A stretch of DNA of 44,732 bases from positions 1-44,732 of the forward strand of contig JAYPTI010000009.1 of the NCBI GenBank assembly GCA_038133505.1, read 5' to 3'. Shown here one piece after another: positions 8,292 to 15,900 of this stretch. A program made the translations under genes and the position numbers. This DNA comes from JAYQUR01 sp038133505. GTDB lineage: Bacteria > Pseudomonadota > Alphaproteobacteria > MPNO01 > UBA830. The first letter of the stretch is position 1; every line of letters starts with the position of its first letter. Under the pieces are notes generated by a model. That model worked only from the letters and a program-made list of their open reading frames with translations, searched no databases and was not told the DNA's origin.

Positions 8292-8921
8292 ATGGACGAC
8301 GCACGTATTTCGGTGGAGACGACGGCGGAAGGCGATTTCGGCGACCTCGTGAAGGTCCGGAAGTTCGTGATGCATATCGAGGAGGTGCTGCACGAATTCG
8401 GCCCGCCCGCGAAGGTGCCGCAGTTCAAGGGCTACATCGCCGCAGTGGCGCATAACCCGTATGCGGGACGCTACGTCGAGGACATCCTGCCGCTGATGGA
8501 GCAGCTGAAGCCGATGGGCATCGCGATGGCGCAGAAGCTGATGGCGGTGCTCGGCGGGCCGGACAAGATCGTCGCCTACGGCAAGGCGGCCATCGTCGGC
8601 GAGGCGGGCGAGCTCGAGCACGCCGCGCTGTGGCACGAGCCGGGCGGCTACGGCATGCGCCAGCTGATGGACAAATCCGCCGCCATCGTGCCGTCGACGA
8701 AGAAGGTCGGTGGGCCCGGCTGCACCATCGACGTGCCGATCGCGCACGCGAACGCGGCCTATGTGCGATCCCACTTCGACACGGTCGTCTGCTCCATCAA
8801 CGACGCGCCGCGGGCGAACGAGATCGTCTGGATCCAGTCGATGTCGACGGCACCGCGCATCTATTCGCGCTCGGGCGGCCTCAAGGACGAGGACACGATC
8901 GGCGAAGACGGGTTGCGCTAG
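8292..8921 (+). CDS. Amino acid synthesis family protein (DUF1185/AA_synth), copy 1
   Basis: A 209-residue soluble protein of the DUF1185/AA_synth family, recognised by NPYAGRYVEDI, YGKAAIVGEAGELEHAA, STKKVGGPG, the AYVRSHFD region and the C-terminal IGEDGLR. The family name is historical and no reaction is established to my knowledge. A strong ribosome binding site (GGAGGAAAG) precedes ATG 8292. It is the last gene of the hydroxylase/reductase operon, 23 bases after the UPF0280 stop. A paralogue lies at 12368-12952 under the same type of promoter, so both may act in the same catabolic pathway. There are no signal peptides or membrane segments. I infer a catabolic or regulatory role tied to reduced pyridine intermediates but cannot name a reaction. 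Confidence 0.85.
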   Translation: MDDARISVETTAEGDFGDLVKVRKFVMHIEEVLHEFGPPAKVPQFKGYIAAVAHNPYAGRYVEDILPLMEQLKPMGIAMAQKLMAVLGGPDKIVAYGKAAIVGEAGELEHAALWHEPGGYGMRQLMDKSAAIVPSTKKVGGPGCTIDVPIAHANAAYVRSHFDTVVCSINDAPRANEIVWIQSMSTAPRIYSRSGGLKDEDTIGEDGLR

Positions 8922-8946
8922 GGCGCATTGTTATGGGGCGGCACCA

Positions 8947-9011
8947 GCCCGCTCCCCCTCCCGGCCACCCATGAGGATACTGGCGTTGGGTGGCCGGGAG
9001 GGGGAGCGGGC
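8947..9011. terminator. Long perfect hairpin between convergent genes
   Basis: A 25-base arm (8947-8971, starting GCCCGCTCCCCC) is perfectly complementary to 8987-9011, with a 15-base loop. It lies between the convergent ends of the DUF1185 and FAH-type genes, which suits a bidirectional transcription barrier. No T-run follows, so it is not a classical intrinsic terminator. It is probably also a dispersed palindromic repeat. Confidence 0.6.
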
Positions 9012-9035
9012 AGGCGCCGCGCTGCGTAAGGAAAT

Positions 9036-9827
9036 CTAGACCGAAAGCTCGGCGACGACGTCGCCGATGCCGTCGAACCGGGCGACGACCCGCTGGCCGG
9101 GCTGTGCGAGGCTGGGTACGGCCGCCGCCCCGGTGGTCACGTACTGGCCGGCCTCCAGCGCGATACCCCGCGCCGCGAAATCGTTGGCGAGCGCGACCAG
9201 GACCTCGACCGGGCGGCAGCGTGCGTCGCCCTCGAAGGCCGAACTCTTCACTTCGTCGTCGACGATCAGCTCGACCGACAGCGTGTTCAGGTCGCGGCTG
9301 CGCCAGTCGGCGATCTCCGGTCCGGCGATGAAGGACTGCGCGGCGAAGCTGTCGGCCACGATCGACGGAAGGCCCGCTCCGAGCCCGTCGCGAAACCGTA
9401 CGTCGGCGCCCTCGATGGCGATGTGCGCAGCGGCCACGGCGTCGAGAACCTCGTCGGCTGAATAGCCGCCGTCGCGCGGCCGCAGGTCGGCGCCCAGCCG
9501 GAACGCGACCTCGGCCTCCATCAGCGGCTGGGTGAACATGCGGGCGGGCAGTTCCGCCGGCGACTCGTAGACCATCCCCTCGAAGAAGCGCCCCCAGGGC
9601 GGGGACGACAGGCCGAACTCCGTCATCTGTGCGGGCGACGAGAAGCCCGCCTTCCAGGCGACGGTGCGCCGCCCCAACCGCCCGGCGATTTCCTCCGACA
9701 CGCGCATGCCGTCGGCGATGGTCGCGGGACGGAACTCCTGGGGGATGCCGCCGAACGGCTCGCCGGACGCGCGCGCGCTCAGGAGCCAGGAAGCGGCTTC
9801 CTCGATCTTGGCTTCGTTCAACGCCAT
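9036..9827 (-). CDS. 2-keto-4-pentenoate hydratase / fumarylacetoacetate-hydrolase-fold protein
   Basis: A 263-residue member of the MhpD-like FAH fold. Diagnostic stretches are GRRTVAWKAGFSS (about 50-62), PLMEAEVAFRLGADL (about 100-114, with acidic residues expected to bind the divalent metal) and AHIAIEGADVRF (about 134-145). Family members hydrate 2-hydroxypenta-2,4-dienoates or decarboxylate/hydrolyse related keto acids in aromatic ring-cleavage pathways. It follows the CoxL-like gene by 19 bases in the same direction and is probably cotranscribed with it. The substrate is unknown. Hydration of an unsaturated dicarboxylate formed from the opened ring is one possibility. The start at 9827 (MALNEAKIEEAASWL) fits the family. 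Confidence 0.8.
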   Translation of the reverse strand: MALNEAKIEEAASWLLSARASGEPFGGIPQEFRPATIADGMRVSEEIAGRLGRRTVAWKAGFSSPAQMTEFGLSSPPWGRFFEGMVYESPAELPARMFTQPLMEAEVAFRLGADLRPRDGGYSADEVLDAVAAAHIAIEGADVRFRDGLGAGLPSIVADSFAAQSFIAGPEIADWRSRDLNTLSVELIVDDEVKSSAFEGDARCRPVEVLVALANDFAARGIALEAGQYVTTGAAAVPSLAQPGQRVVARFDGIGDVVAELSV

Positions 9828-9846
9828 CGTGTTCTTCCCAAAAAGG

Positions 9847-12183
9847 TCAGGCGCCGTTGAGGGCCTGCCAGATGCGGTGCGGCGTGGTCGGGATGCCGAG
9901 CTCGCGCCCGCCGTTGCCGCCCAGCGCGTCCATGATCGCGTTGTAGATCACCGGATACGAGCCGCCGTTGCCGGCCTCGCCGCAGCCTTTGACGCCGAGC
10001 GGGTTCGTCTTGCACGGCACCGCATGCGTGGTGAAGTCGATATGAGCGATCTCGTCGGCGCGCGGCAGCGCGTAGTCCATGAAGGAGCCGGTCACCAGCT
10101 GGCCGTCCGCGTCGTAGACCGTGTCCTCGTAGATCACCTGGCCGATGCCCTGGGCGATGCCGCCGTGGACCTGGCCCTCGACGATGAGCGGGTTCACGAC
10201 GACGCCGAAATCGTCGACCACCGTATAGCGGTCGATGGCGACGGTGCCGGTGTCGGGGTCGATCTCGACCTCGGCGACGTGGCATCCGTTCGGGAAGCTG
10301 ATCGGCGCGGTCTTGTGGTTGACCTTGTGAGACAGCGTGTCGGGCAGGTCCGGGTCGTCGAGTTCGCGCGCCGTCTGGGCGAGCGTCCTAATGTCGATGC
10401 TGCGGTCGGTGCCCGCGACGGTGAAGTTGCCGTCGGCGAACTCGATATCCTCGATCGCGGCTTCGAGGATGTGGCCGGCGAGCTTCTTGCCGTTCTCCTC
10501 GATCGTCTCGGCGCATTCGAGGATGGCACCGCTGGCGGCGATCATCGTCCGCGAACCGCCGGACCCGCCGGGGCCGTCGCTCATCTCGTCCGAGTCCCAC
10601 TGGACGAGATTGATCTTGTCGAACGGGATGCCGAGCCGCGTCGACAGCACCTGCTTGAACGGCGTGGCATGGCCCATGCCGAAGTCCTTGTTGCCGTTCA
10701 CCAGGGTGACGGAGCCGTCTTCCTCGAAGCGGATGTCGGCAAGCTCTGTGCCGGGGCCGGCCGTTGTCTCGAGATAGGGCGCGATGCCGATGCCGCGGCG
10801 CTTGCCCGCCGCCTCCGACGCGGCCTTGCGGGCCGCATATCCTGCGTAGTCGGCGCGCTCGAGGCACATGTTCATGATCGTCTCGAACTCGCCCGAGTCG
10901 TAGGTCAGCCCGACCGGCGTCTCGTGCGGCAGCATCGCCGGCGCGACCATGTTGCGGCGGCGCAGCTCGACGCGGTCGATCCCGCTGTCCTCCGCCGCCT
11001 TGTCGATCAGGCGTTCGAGGAAGAACTTGCTCTCCGGCCGTCCGGCGCCGCGATAGGGACCCGTCGGCACCGTGTTCGTGAACACGCATTTGGCGCTGTA
11101 GGAGATGAGCGGCGTCTTGTAGACGCTAATGATGTTGTTGCTGGTCACCATCGTGGCGGGCCACGGGCCCATCGGCGTGAGATACGCACCCATGTCGCCG
11201 ACGCCCTCGACCTTGAGGGCGAGGAAGTCGCCGTCCTCGTTGAGGGCGAGCGACAGCGTGAAGGTCATCGCGCGGCCCTGGTGGTCCGACAGGAAGCTCT
11301 CCGAGCGGTCTGCCGTCCATTTCACCGGACGGCCGAGCGCGCGGGCGGCGAACAGCGTCGCGACCGCCTCGTTGAACGCCGCGCCCTTCATGCCGAACGA
11401 GCCGCCGACCTCTTTGGAGACGCAGCGGACCTGTTCCTTCTCGACGCCGAGCAGGTTGGCCATCGCGTTGCGGTAGCCGAATGCGCCCTGCGTGCCCGCA
11501 TGGATCGTGAACTTGTCGGTGTCCGCGTTGTATTCGGCGACCGTCGCGCGCGGTTCCATCGCGTTGACGACCATCCGCGTGTTGGTGAGCTCGATCGTCG
11601 TGACGTGCTTCGCCTCTGCGAACGCCTTCTGTACGGCCTCTTCGTCGCCGCGATGGAAGTCGAGGCAGATGTTGCCGGGCGCCATGTCCCAGACCTGCGT
11701 GGCGCCGTCCTTGGCGGCCTCGACCGGATCGCTGATCGCGGGCAGCGGGTCGATGCGGAGATCGATCATTTCTGCCGCGTCGCGCGCCTGCGCCGCCGTC
11801 TCCGCGATAACGACCGCGACGGGGTCGCCGACATGCTTGACCGCGCCGATCGCCATGACGGGACGGGGCGGGACCACGGCGGCGGAGCCGTCCCGGCTCT
11901 TCACGCCGATGGGGCAGGGAATGTCCTTCACGCCGCCGTCGCGCAAATCCTGTCCGGTGTATACCGCGAGGACGCCGGGAGCCGATTGCGCCGGGGCGAC
12001 GTCGAGGGTTGTGATCGTGCCGTGGGCGACGGGAGAGCGCAGGAAAACGGCGTAGGCCTGGCCCTCGGCGCTGTAGTCGTCGGTATATTCGCCGCGGCCG
12101 GTCAGCAGCTTGGGGTCTTCCGTCCGCAGCACCGGCTGGCCGATACCGAACTTGAGCGTTTCCATTGCACCGTCGTCAGGCAT
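9847..12183 (-). CDS. Molybdopterin-binding hydroxylase large subunit (CoxL/aldehyde oxidase family), stand-alone
   Basis: A 778-residue protein with the a/b hammerhead domain at the N-terminus (LTGRGEYTDDY, about 28-38) followed by Mo-cofactor domains. Key motifs are GGSFGMKGA, PYRGAGRPES (the form-II-like active-site loop rather than the CO-oxidising AYxCSFR), GHATPFKQV and C-terminal KGCGEAGN, whose Glu is the likely catalytic base. It oxidises an aldehyde or N-heterocycle using water. No Fe-S or FAD subunit accompanies it; those at 2257-5855 or elsewhere must serve it. ATG 12183 is preferred over 12165 because GGAGAG precedes the former and nothing suitable precedes the latter. It is divergent from the second DUF1185 gene. 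Confidence 0.88.
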   Translation of the reverse strand: MPDDGAMETLKFGIGQPVLRTEDPKLLTGRGEYTDDYSAEGQAYAVFLRSPVAHGTITTLDVAPAQSAPGVLAVYTGQDLRDGGVKDIPCPIGVKSRDGSAAVVPPRPVMAIGAVKHVGDPVAVVIAETAAQARDAAEMIDLRIDPLPAISDPVEAAKDGATQVWDMAPGNICLDFHRGDEEAVQKAFAEAKHVTTIELTNTRMVVNAMEPRATVAEYNADTDKFTIHAGTQGAFGYRNAMANLLGVEKEQVRCVSKEVGGSFGMKGAAFNEAVATLFAARALGRPVKWTADRSESFLSDHQGRAMTFTLSLALNEDGDFLALKVEGVGDMGAYLTPMGPWPATMVTSNNIISVYKTPLISYSAKCVFTNTVPTGPYRGAGRPESKFFLERLIDKAAEDSGIDRVELRRRNMVAPAMLPHETPVGLTYDSGEFETIMNMCLERADYAGYAARKAASEAAGKRRGIGIAPYLETTAGPGTELADIRFEEDGSVTLVNGNKDFGMGHATPFKQVLSTRLGIPFDKINLVQWDSDEMSDGPGGSGGSRTMIAASGAILECAETIEENGKKLAGHILEAAIEDIEFADGNFTVAGTDRSIDIRTLAQTARELDDPDLPDTLSHKVNHKTAPISFPNGCHVAEVEIDPDTGTVAIDRYTVVDDFGVVVNPLIVEGQVHGGIAQGIGQVIYEDTVYDADGQLVTGSFMDYALPRADEIAHIDFTTHAVPCKTNPLGVKGCGEAGNGGSYPVIYNAIMDALGGNGGRELGIPTTPHRIWQALNGA

Positions 12184-12282
12184 GGTCGAGGGCTCTCCGT
12201 TTCATGAATGCGCGCGCACTGTACCAGAGCGTCCGGTCGAGACAATCCGGCAAACCGGGAGAGAGATGTGCGTCCCGGGATA

Positions 12283-12326
12283 TTGACAAGCGTTGGCGCG
12301 CGCCCGCATCATTGTATGTACACGAA
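12283..12326 (+). promoter_or_regulatory. Promoter with TTGTATGTACAC operator-like site ahead of DUF1185 copy 2
   Basis: TTGACA (12283-12288), an 18-base spacer, CATCAT (12307-12312) and TTGTATGTACACGAA (12312-12326) repeat the layout seen before the Mo-hydroxylase operon, with the same 29-base offset. Because the CoxL-like gene starts at 12183 in the other direction, the site could also control that operon. Confidence 0.58.
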
Positions 12327-12367
12327 TGAATAATCAGCACCTTAACTACAAGTACGGGGAGCGCGCC

Positions 12368-12952
12368 ATGCCCGCCAATATCCGCAAGACCGCCGTCATC
12401 GTCGAAGAGACCCGCCAGGACATCGGCAGGCCCGTAAATCCGCCGACGCGGAAGGCCGCGGCGATCGCGGTGATAGAGAACCCGTTCGCGGGCCGCTACG
12501 AAGAGGACCTGACCGTGCTGATGGATATCGGCGCGGAACTCGGCGAGATGCTCGGCAAGATGTGCGTCGACGCGCTCGGCATCAAGCCGGAGGAGGCGGA
12601 GAGCTACGGCAAGGCCGCCATCGTCGGCGAGAACGGCGAGTGGGAGCACGCCGCGGCGATCCTGCATCCCAAGCTCGGCGCGCCGCTGCGCAAGGAAGTG
12701 GAGAAGGGCGCTGCGCTGGTCCCGTCGGTCAAGAAGCTCGGCGGGCCGGGGACGGCGATCGACATTCCGCTCGGCCACAAGGACGCGGCCTACGTGCGCA
12801 GCCATTTCGACGGGATGGAAGTGCGTCTTCCCGACGCGCCGCGGGCGAACGAGATTCTCGTCGCGATCTCGGTGACGGACTCGGGCCGCCCGTTTCCCCG
12901 CGTCGGCGGGCTGACCACCGACGAGATGATCGGCGAAGACGGGCTGCGGTAG
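12368..12952 (+). CDS. Amino acid synthesis family protein (DUF1185/AA_synth), copy 2
   Basis: A 194-residue paralogue of the protein at 8292-8921. It shares NPFAGRYEEDL, YGKAAIVGENGEWEHAA, SVKKLGGPGTAIDIP, DAAYVRSHFDGM, DAPRANEI and MIGEDGLR. ATG 12368 (MPANIRKTAVIVEETRQDIG) is chosen because GGGGAG stands just upstream and the longer frame would begin inside the promoter. It is cytoplasmic with no known reaction. The promoter is nearly a copy of the one driving the reductase operon, implying joint induction. The region after it holds a dispersed palindromic repeat and an assembly gap rather than a gene. Confidence 0.85.
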   Translation: MPANIRKTAVIVEETRQDIGRPVNPPTRKAAAIAVIENPFAGRYEEDLTVLMDIGAELGEMLGKMCVDALGIKPEEAESYGKAAIVGENGEWEHAAAILHPKLGAPLRKEVEKGAALVPSVKKLGGPGTAIDIPLGHKDAAYVRSHFDGMEVRLPDAPRANEILVAISVTDSGRPFPRVGGLTTDEMIGEDGLR

Positions 12953-12967
12953 GCAACCGCGTTCGGA

Positions 12968-13172
12968 CTTTTATCCCCTCCCCCTTGAGGGGGAGGGCTA
13001 GGGAGAGGGTGTTCTCTCCGGGCGACAGTCGTCAGGTGGAGAGGCCAGGGGGCCCCCCCCCCCCCCCCCCCCCCCCCGGCGGGGGGGGCGAAGAAAAAAA
13101 NNNNNNNNNNNNNNNNGTGGAGAGGCCATCCCCCTCTCCCTGACCCTCTCCCCGCAGGGGAGAGGGGAAAAT
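12968..13172. repeat. MITE/REP-like intergenic palindromic element, copy A (disrupted by assembly gap)
   Basis: The first 44 bases (CTTTTATCCCCTCCCCC onward, to 13011) match the reverse complement of 31165-31208 except for two or three positions. After the gap, TCCCCCTCTCCCTGACCC matches the other half of the copy at 31082-31207. The element is rich in CCCTCTCCC/GGGAGAGGG and would fold into nested hairpins. This accounts for most of the 338 bases between the DUF1185 and PEP-CTERM genes; nothing else is seen there. Confidence 0.65.
13053..13116. other. Poly-C run and assembly gap (16 N)
   Basis: Twenty-five Cs (13053-13077), a G-rich stretch and an A-run lead into 16 Ns at 13101-13116. GTGGAGAGGCCA occurs on both sides (13036-13047 and 13117-13128), and the intact element copy at 31082-31207 has the corresponding sequence only once. 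The whole insert is therefore probably a sequencing or scaffolding artefact. Confidence 0.8.
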
Positions 13173-13290
13173 TCTCCGCGACGGATCAAACCGCGTCCGG
13201 ACTTTCGCTTGCCGCCGGGAGCGGTTCCGATAGAGTAATTCCCGTTCCGAACGACCTAGTAATGTCGTTACGGCAGGGGGCGGCGAAATC

Positions 13291-14091
13291 GTGATCATCG
13301 TATTGCGACGATTTCTGTTCGCGGCGGGCATGGTGCTGGGGCTTGGCGCGCTTCAGCCGGCATTGTCGGCGAGTATCTTGATTTTCGGAAATGGGTTCGG
13401 CACCAGTGCCGGGACCGACCTCGAAGCGACCCTGACCGGGCTCGGGCATTCGGTCGTCAATGCCGGCGGGACGACCGTCCTGACGGATGCGGATTTCGCG
13501 GGTATCGATACCGCCTGGTTCGTGGGGTCGTCGTTTGCGACTTATATCCCGCTCTCGGCGACGCCGATCATGAACTTCGTGAACGCCGGCGGCGGATTGC
13601 ACCTGACCGGAGAAAACAATGCGGTCTGGCGTAGCGAGAACCAGAGCATGCTGAATTTTCTCGTCAACCCCCTTCTCGCGCCGGCAGGGTTGACGGCGGG
13701 AGGGGTAACGTTCGGGCCCGTCACGATTTCCGCCGGGCTGCCTGCAAACCTGGCCGGTGCTCCCAACGATATCGCCGGTCAGATCCTCGACGTCGATGTT
13801 GCCGGAACCTTGGCCGGCCTTTCCGTTGGAAAAATCTTTGCGCACGACGGCAGCGAATTCGTGGGTGCAATATTCGACGGGGTCGAGCTGAATCACCCTG
13901 ACGCCCGCATGTCCATAATCATGGATGCGAACTGGCTCTCGAGCCCCTCCAGCGCCGGCGTGATCGAAAACCTGCAGATATATCTGCAGGGCGGACCGGA
14001 GGTCGTCGCAGCGCCCGAGCCGGGTACCGCGCTGCTTCTCGGTGCTGCCGGCCTGTTAGTCGCGGCCCGCCGGCGCCGGAAGCGGGCCTGA
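13291..14091 (+). CDS. PEP-CTERM sorting-domain protein
   Basis: A 266-residue exported protein. It starts at GTG 13291, giving a signal peptide with n-region MIIVLRR, hydrophobic core FLFAAGMVLGLGAL and probable cleavage near ALSA. The C-terminus has the exosortase signal: PEPGT, a hydrophobic stretch (ALLLGAAGLLVAA) and a basic tail (RRRRKR). PEP-CTERM proteins are processed by exosortase and carried to the cell surface or extracellular matrix. The central part (about 30-235) looks like a ThuA/glutamine-amidotransferase-like fold, with FVNAGGGLHLTGEN around residue 95-108, but catalytic function is not clear. Neither exosortase nor matrix genes are nearby. It stands alone between the repeat element and the TRAP operon. 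Confidence 0.82.
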   Translation: MIIVLRRFLFAAGMVLGLGALQPALSASILIFGNGFGTSAGTDLEATLTGLGHSVVNAGGTTVLTDADFAGIDTAWFVGSSFATYIPLSATPIMNFVNAGGGLHLTGENNAVWRSENQSMLNFLVNPLLAPAGLTAGGVTFGPVTISAGLPANLAGAPNDIAGQILDVDVAGTLAGLSVGKIFAHDGSEFVGAIFDGVELNHPDARMSIIMDANWLSSPSSAGVIENLQIYLQGGPEVVAAPEPGTALLLGAAGLLVAARRRRKRA

Positions 14092-14239
14092 ACCGCGTCC
14101 AGAAGGCGCTCTCCAAGCCGGTCTTCCGTCTGTTTAAAAATGTTTTATTGCGCATTATCCCGCTTGTCCGGGACGCGTGGCGGTGTCAATGATTTCGCGT
14201 TCGCGCGACAGCGCATGAATAAAAATACAACGATGCGAG

Positions 14240-14262
14240 CCCGCACCCCGCGGGTCTCTTTT
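14240..14262 (+). terminator. Weak hairpin with TCTCTTTT tail
   Basis: CCCGC (14240-14244) pairs with GCGGG (14250-14254) and is followed by TCTCTTTT. It lies between the PEP-CTERM gene and the TRAP operon. The five-base stem is short, so this is tentative. The rest of this 199-base spacer is AT-richer and may hold the TRAP promoter, but I cannot pick convincing boxes. Confidence 0.3.
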
Positions 14263-14290
14263 GGGGCCGTCGGCCCGGGAGGAAACCGAA

Positions 14291-15298
14291 ATGAAAACAC
14301 GTAATTTCGTTACTATTGCAGTCGCCGCAGCGCTTGCGGCATCGCTGGCGCTCGGTGGATCGGATCTTTCGGCTGCGTCGCTCAAGGCGTCGCACCAGTT
14401 TCCGGGCGGCAAGGGCGACGTCCGCGACGAGATGGTGCAGATCATCGCGCGCGACGCGGCGGCGGCGAATGTCGGCCTCGACATCAAGGTCTATCCGGGC
14501 GCATCGCTGTTCAAGGCGAAGGAACAGTGGAACGCGATGGTGAAGGGCCAGCTCGACATCACGTCGTTCCCGCTCGACTACGCGTCGGGCCGCCATCCGC
14601 AATTCGGCGCGACCCTGATGCCGGGCCTCGTGAAGAGCCACGCGCACGCGAAGAAGCTCAACCAGTCCGCCTTCATGGCCGATATCAAGGCCGAGATCGA
14701 CAAGGCCGGCGTGATGGTTCTCGCCGACGCCTGGCTGGCGGGCGCATTCGGCTCCAAGAAGGGCTGCATCGTGGCGCCGCAGGACGTCTCGGGCCTCAAG
14801 CTTCGCTCGGCCGGCGCCACGTTCGCCGAAATGTGGAAGGCGGCGGGCGCGTCGATCGTCTCGATGTCGTCCAACGAAGTCTATAACGCGCTGCAGACCG
14901 GCGTCGTCGACGCCACCGACACGTCGTCGGGCAGCTTCGTGTCGTTCCGGCTCTACGAGCAGCTCAAGTGCCTGACCGCACCGGGCGAAAACGCGCTCTG
15001 GTTCATGTATGAGCCGGTGCTGATGTCGAAGCGCAGCTTCGGCAAGCTGAACGCCAAGCAGAAGGACGTCCTGATGGCGGCGTCGAAGAAGGCGGAGGCG
15101 TTCTTCGCCGACGCGGCGGCCGGCCTCGACAAGCGGCTCGTCGATGCCTACACGAAGGCCGGCGTAAAGGTGGTCTCGCTCGACGATGCGCAGTTCGACG
15201 CCTGGCGCGGCATCGCCCAGAAATCGTCCTACAAGACCTTCGCCGAGAAGGTTCCGGGCGGCAAGGAACTGATCGAAAAGGCGCTCGCCGTAAAATAG
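14291..15298 (+). CDS. dctP: TRAP transporter substrate-binding protein DctP, system 1
   Basis: A 335-residue periplasmic receptor. ATG 14291 follows GGGAGGAAAC and gives a clear signal peptide (MKTRNF, then VTIAVAAALAASLALGG). Family marks include KVYPGASLFKAKEQWNAM, the LKLRSAG stretch (about 179-185), where the Arg is expected to bind the substrate carboxylate, and the NEVYNALQTGVVDATDTS region. It delivers an organic acid to the DctQM carrier directly downstream. Context suggests an aromatic or pyridine carboxylate, but TRAP specificity cannot be read from the sequence. A hairpin with a T-run after the stop probably sets the higher level of receptor relative to membrane subunits. Confidence 0.92.
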   Translation: MKTRNFVTIAVAAALAASLALGGSDLSAASLKASHQFPGGKGDVRDEMVQIIARDAAAANVGLDIKVYPGASLFKAKEQWNAMVKGQLDITSFPLDYASGRHPQFGATLMPGLVKSHAHAKKLNQSAFMADIKAEIDKAGVMVLADAWLAGAFGSKKGCIVAPQDVSGLKLRSAGATFAEMWKAAGASIVSMSSNEVYNALQTGVVDATDTSSGSFVSFRLYEQLKCLTAPGENALWFMYEPVLMSKRSFGKLNAKQKDVLMAASKKAEAFFADAAAGLDKRLVDAYTKAGVKVVSLDDAQFDAWRGIAQKSSYKTFAEKVPGGKELIEKALAVK

Positions 15299-15317
15299 GC
15301 GACTGAACGCAGCGAAT

Positions 15318-15347
15318 GGCGACGGGCGAACCGGCCCGTCGCCTTTT
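15318..15347 (+). terminator. Hairpin with T-tract between dctP and dctQ
   Basis: GGCGACGGGC (15318-15327) and GCCCGTCGCC (15334-15343) form a perfect 10-base stem with a six-base loop, followed by TTTTCTG. It resembles a partial intrinsic terminator or mRNA-stabilising structure that favours dctP over dctQM expression. Confidence 0.65.
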
Positions 15348-15369
15348 CTGCATTCGGGGGAGGAAAAGC

Positions 15370-15900
15370 GTGCAGAAGTACGTGTCCGTGGTCAGTGCGA
15401 TCTCGCGTTTTCTGGGCGTGGTTTCCGTGGCGCTCATGGTCGCCGCGCTGCTGTCCGTCTGCCATATGGTCGTGATGCGGGGAATTCTCGGCCAGGCGGT
15501 GATCTGGCAGACCGAATTCGCGACCTTCGCGCTCGTCTCCGCGACGTTTCTCGGCTGCCCCTATGTGCTGATGGTCCGCGGCCACGTGAACGTCGAGCTG
15601 CTGCCCCTCAAGGCAGGCCTGTCCGCGCGCAGGGTTCTCGCGTTCGTCACGGCGGGGGCGGCGCTCCTATTCTGCGTCGCCGTGCTCGTGAACGCCGTCG
15701 AATGGTGGTGGGAGGCCTTCGAGGGCGGCTGGACGACGGACAGCATCTGGCGTCCCCGGCTCTGGATCTACTATCTCAGCCTGCCGGTCGGGATGTTCTT
15801 CCTGTCGCTTCAGTACATCGCCGAGATCGGCGAGGTCGCGACCGGCCGCGCGCCGCCGTTCGGGATCCTGCACGACGACAAGACGGAGTCGCGGTCGTGA
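15370..15900 (+). CDS. dctQ: TRAP transporter small permease DctQ, system 1
   Basis: A 176-residue protein with four predicted membrane segments (about 14-34, 48-68, 90-110 and 128-150), as expected for DctQ. GTG 15370 is chosen because GGGGGAGGAAA lies directly upstream; the longer frame would start within the terminator hairpin. It contains the usual WxxE (VIWQTEFATFAL) and RGHVNVELLP stretches. It pairs with the large permease downstream, whose start codon overlaps its stop (GTGA). It is inner-membrane located and helps couple the sodium-driven uptake of the DctP-bound substrate. Confidence 0.9.
   Translation: MQKYVSVVSAISRFLGVVSVALMVAALLSVCHMVVMRGILGQAVIWQTEFATFALVSATFLGCPYVLMVRGHVNVELLPLKAGLSARRVLAFVTAGAALLFCVAVLVNAVEWWWEAFEGGWTTDSIWRPRLWIYYLSLPVGMFFLSLQYIAEIGEVATGRAPPFGILHDDKTESRS

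Noticed and set aside
13040..13116. Homopolymer tract as a phase-variable element
   Set aside because: The 25-C run abuts an assembly gap within a repeat whose intact copy lacks it, so an artefact is more likely.
12968..13172. CRISPR or tandem repeat array in CCCTCTCCC-rich DNA
   Set aside because: The blocks are inverted, not direct, repeats, without uniform spacers or adjacent cas genes.
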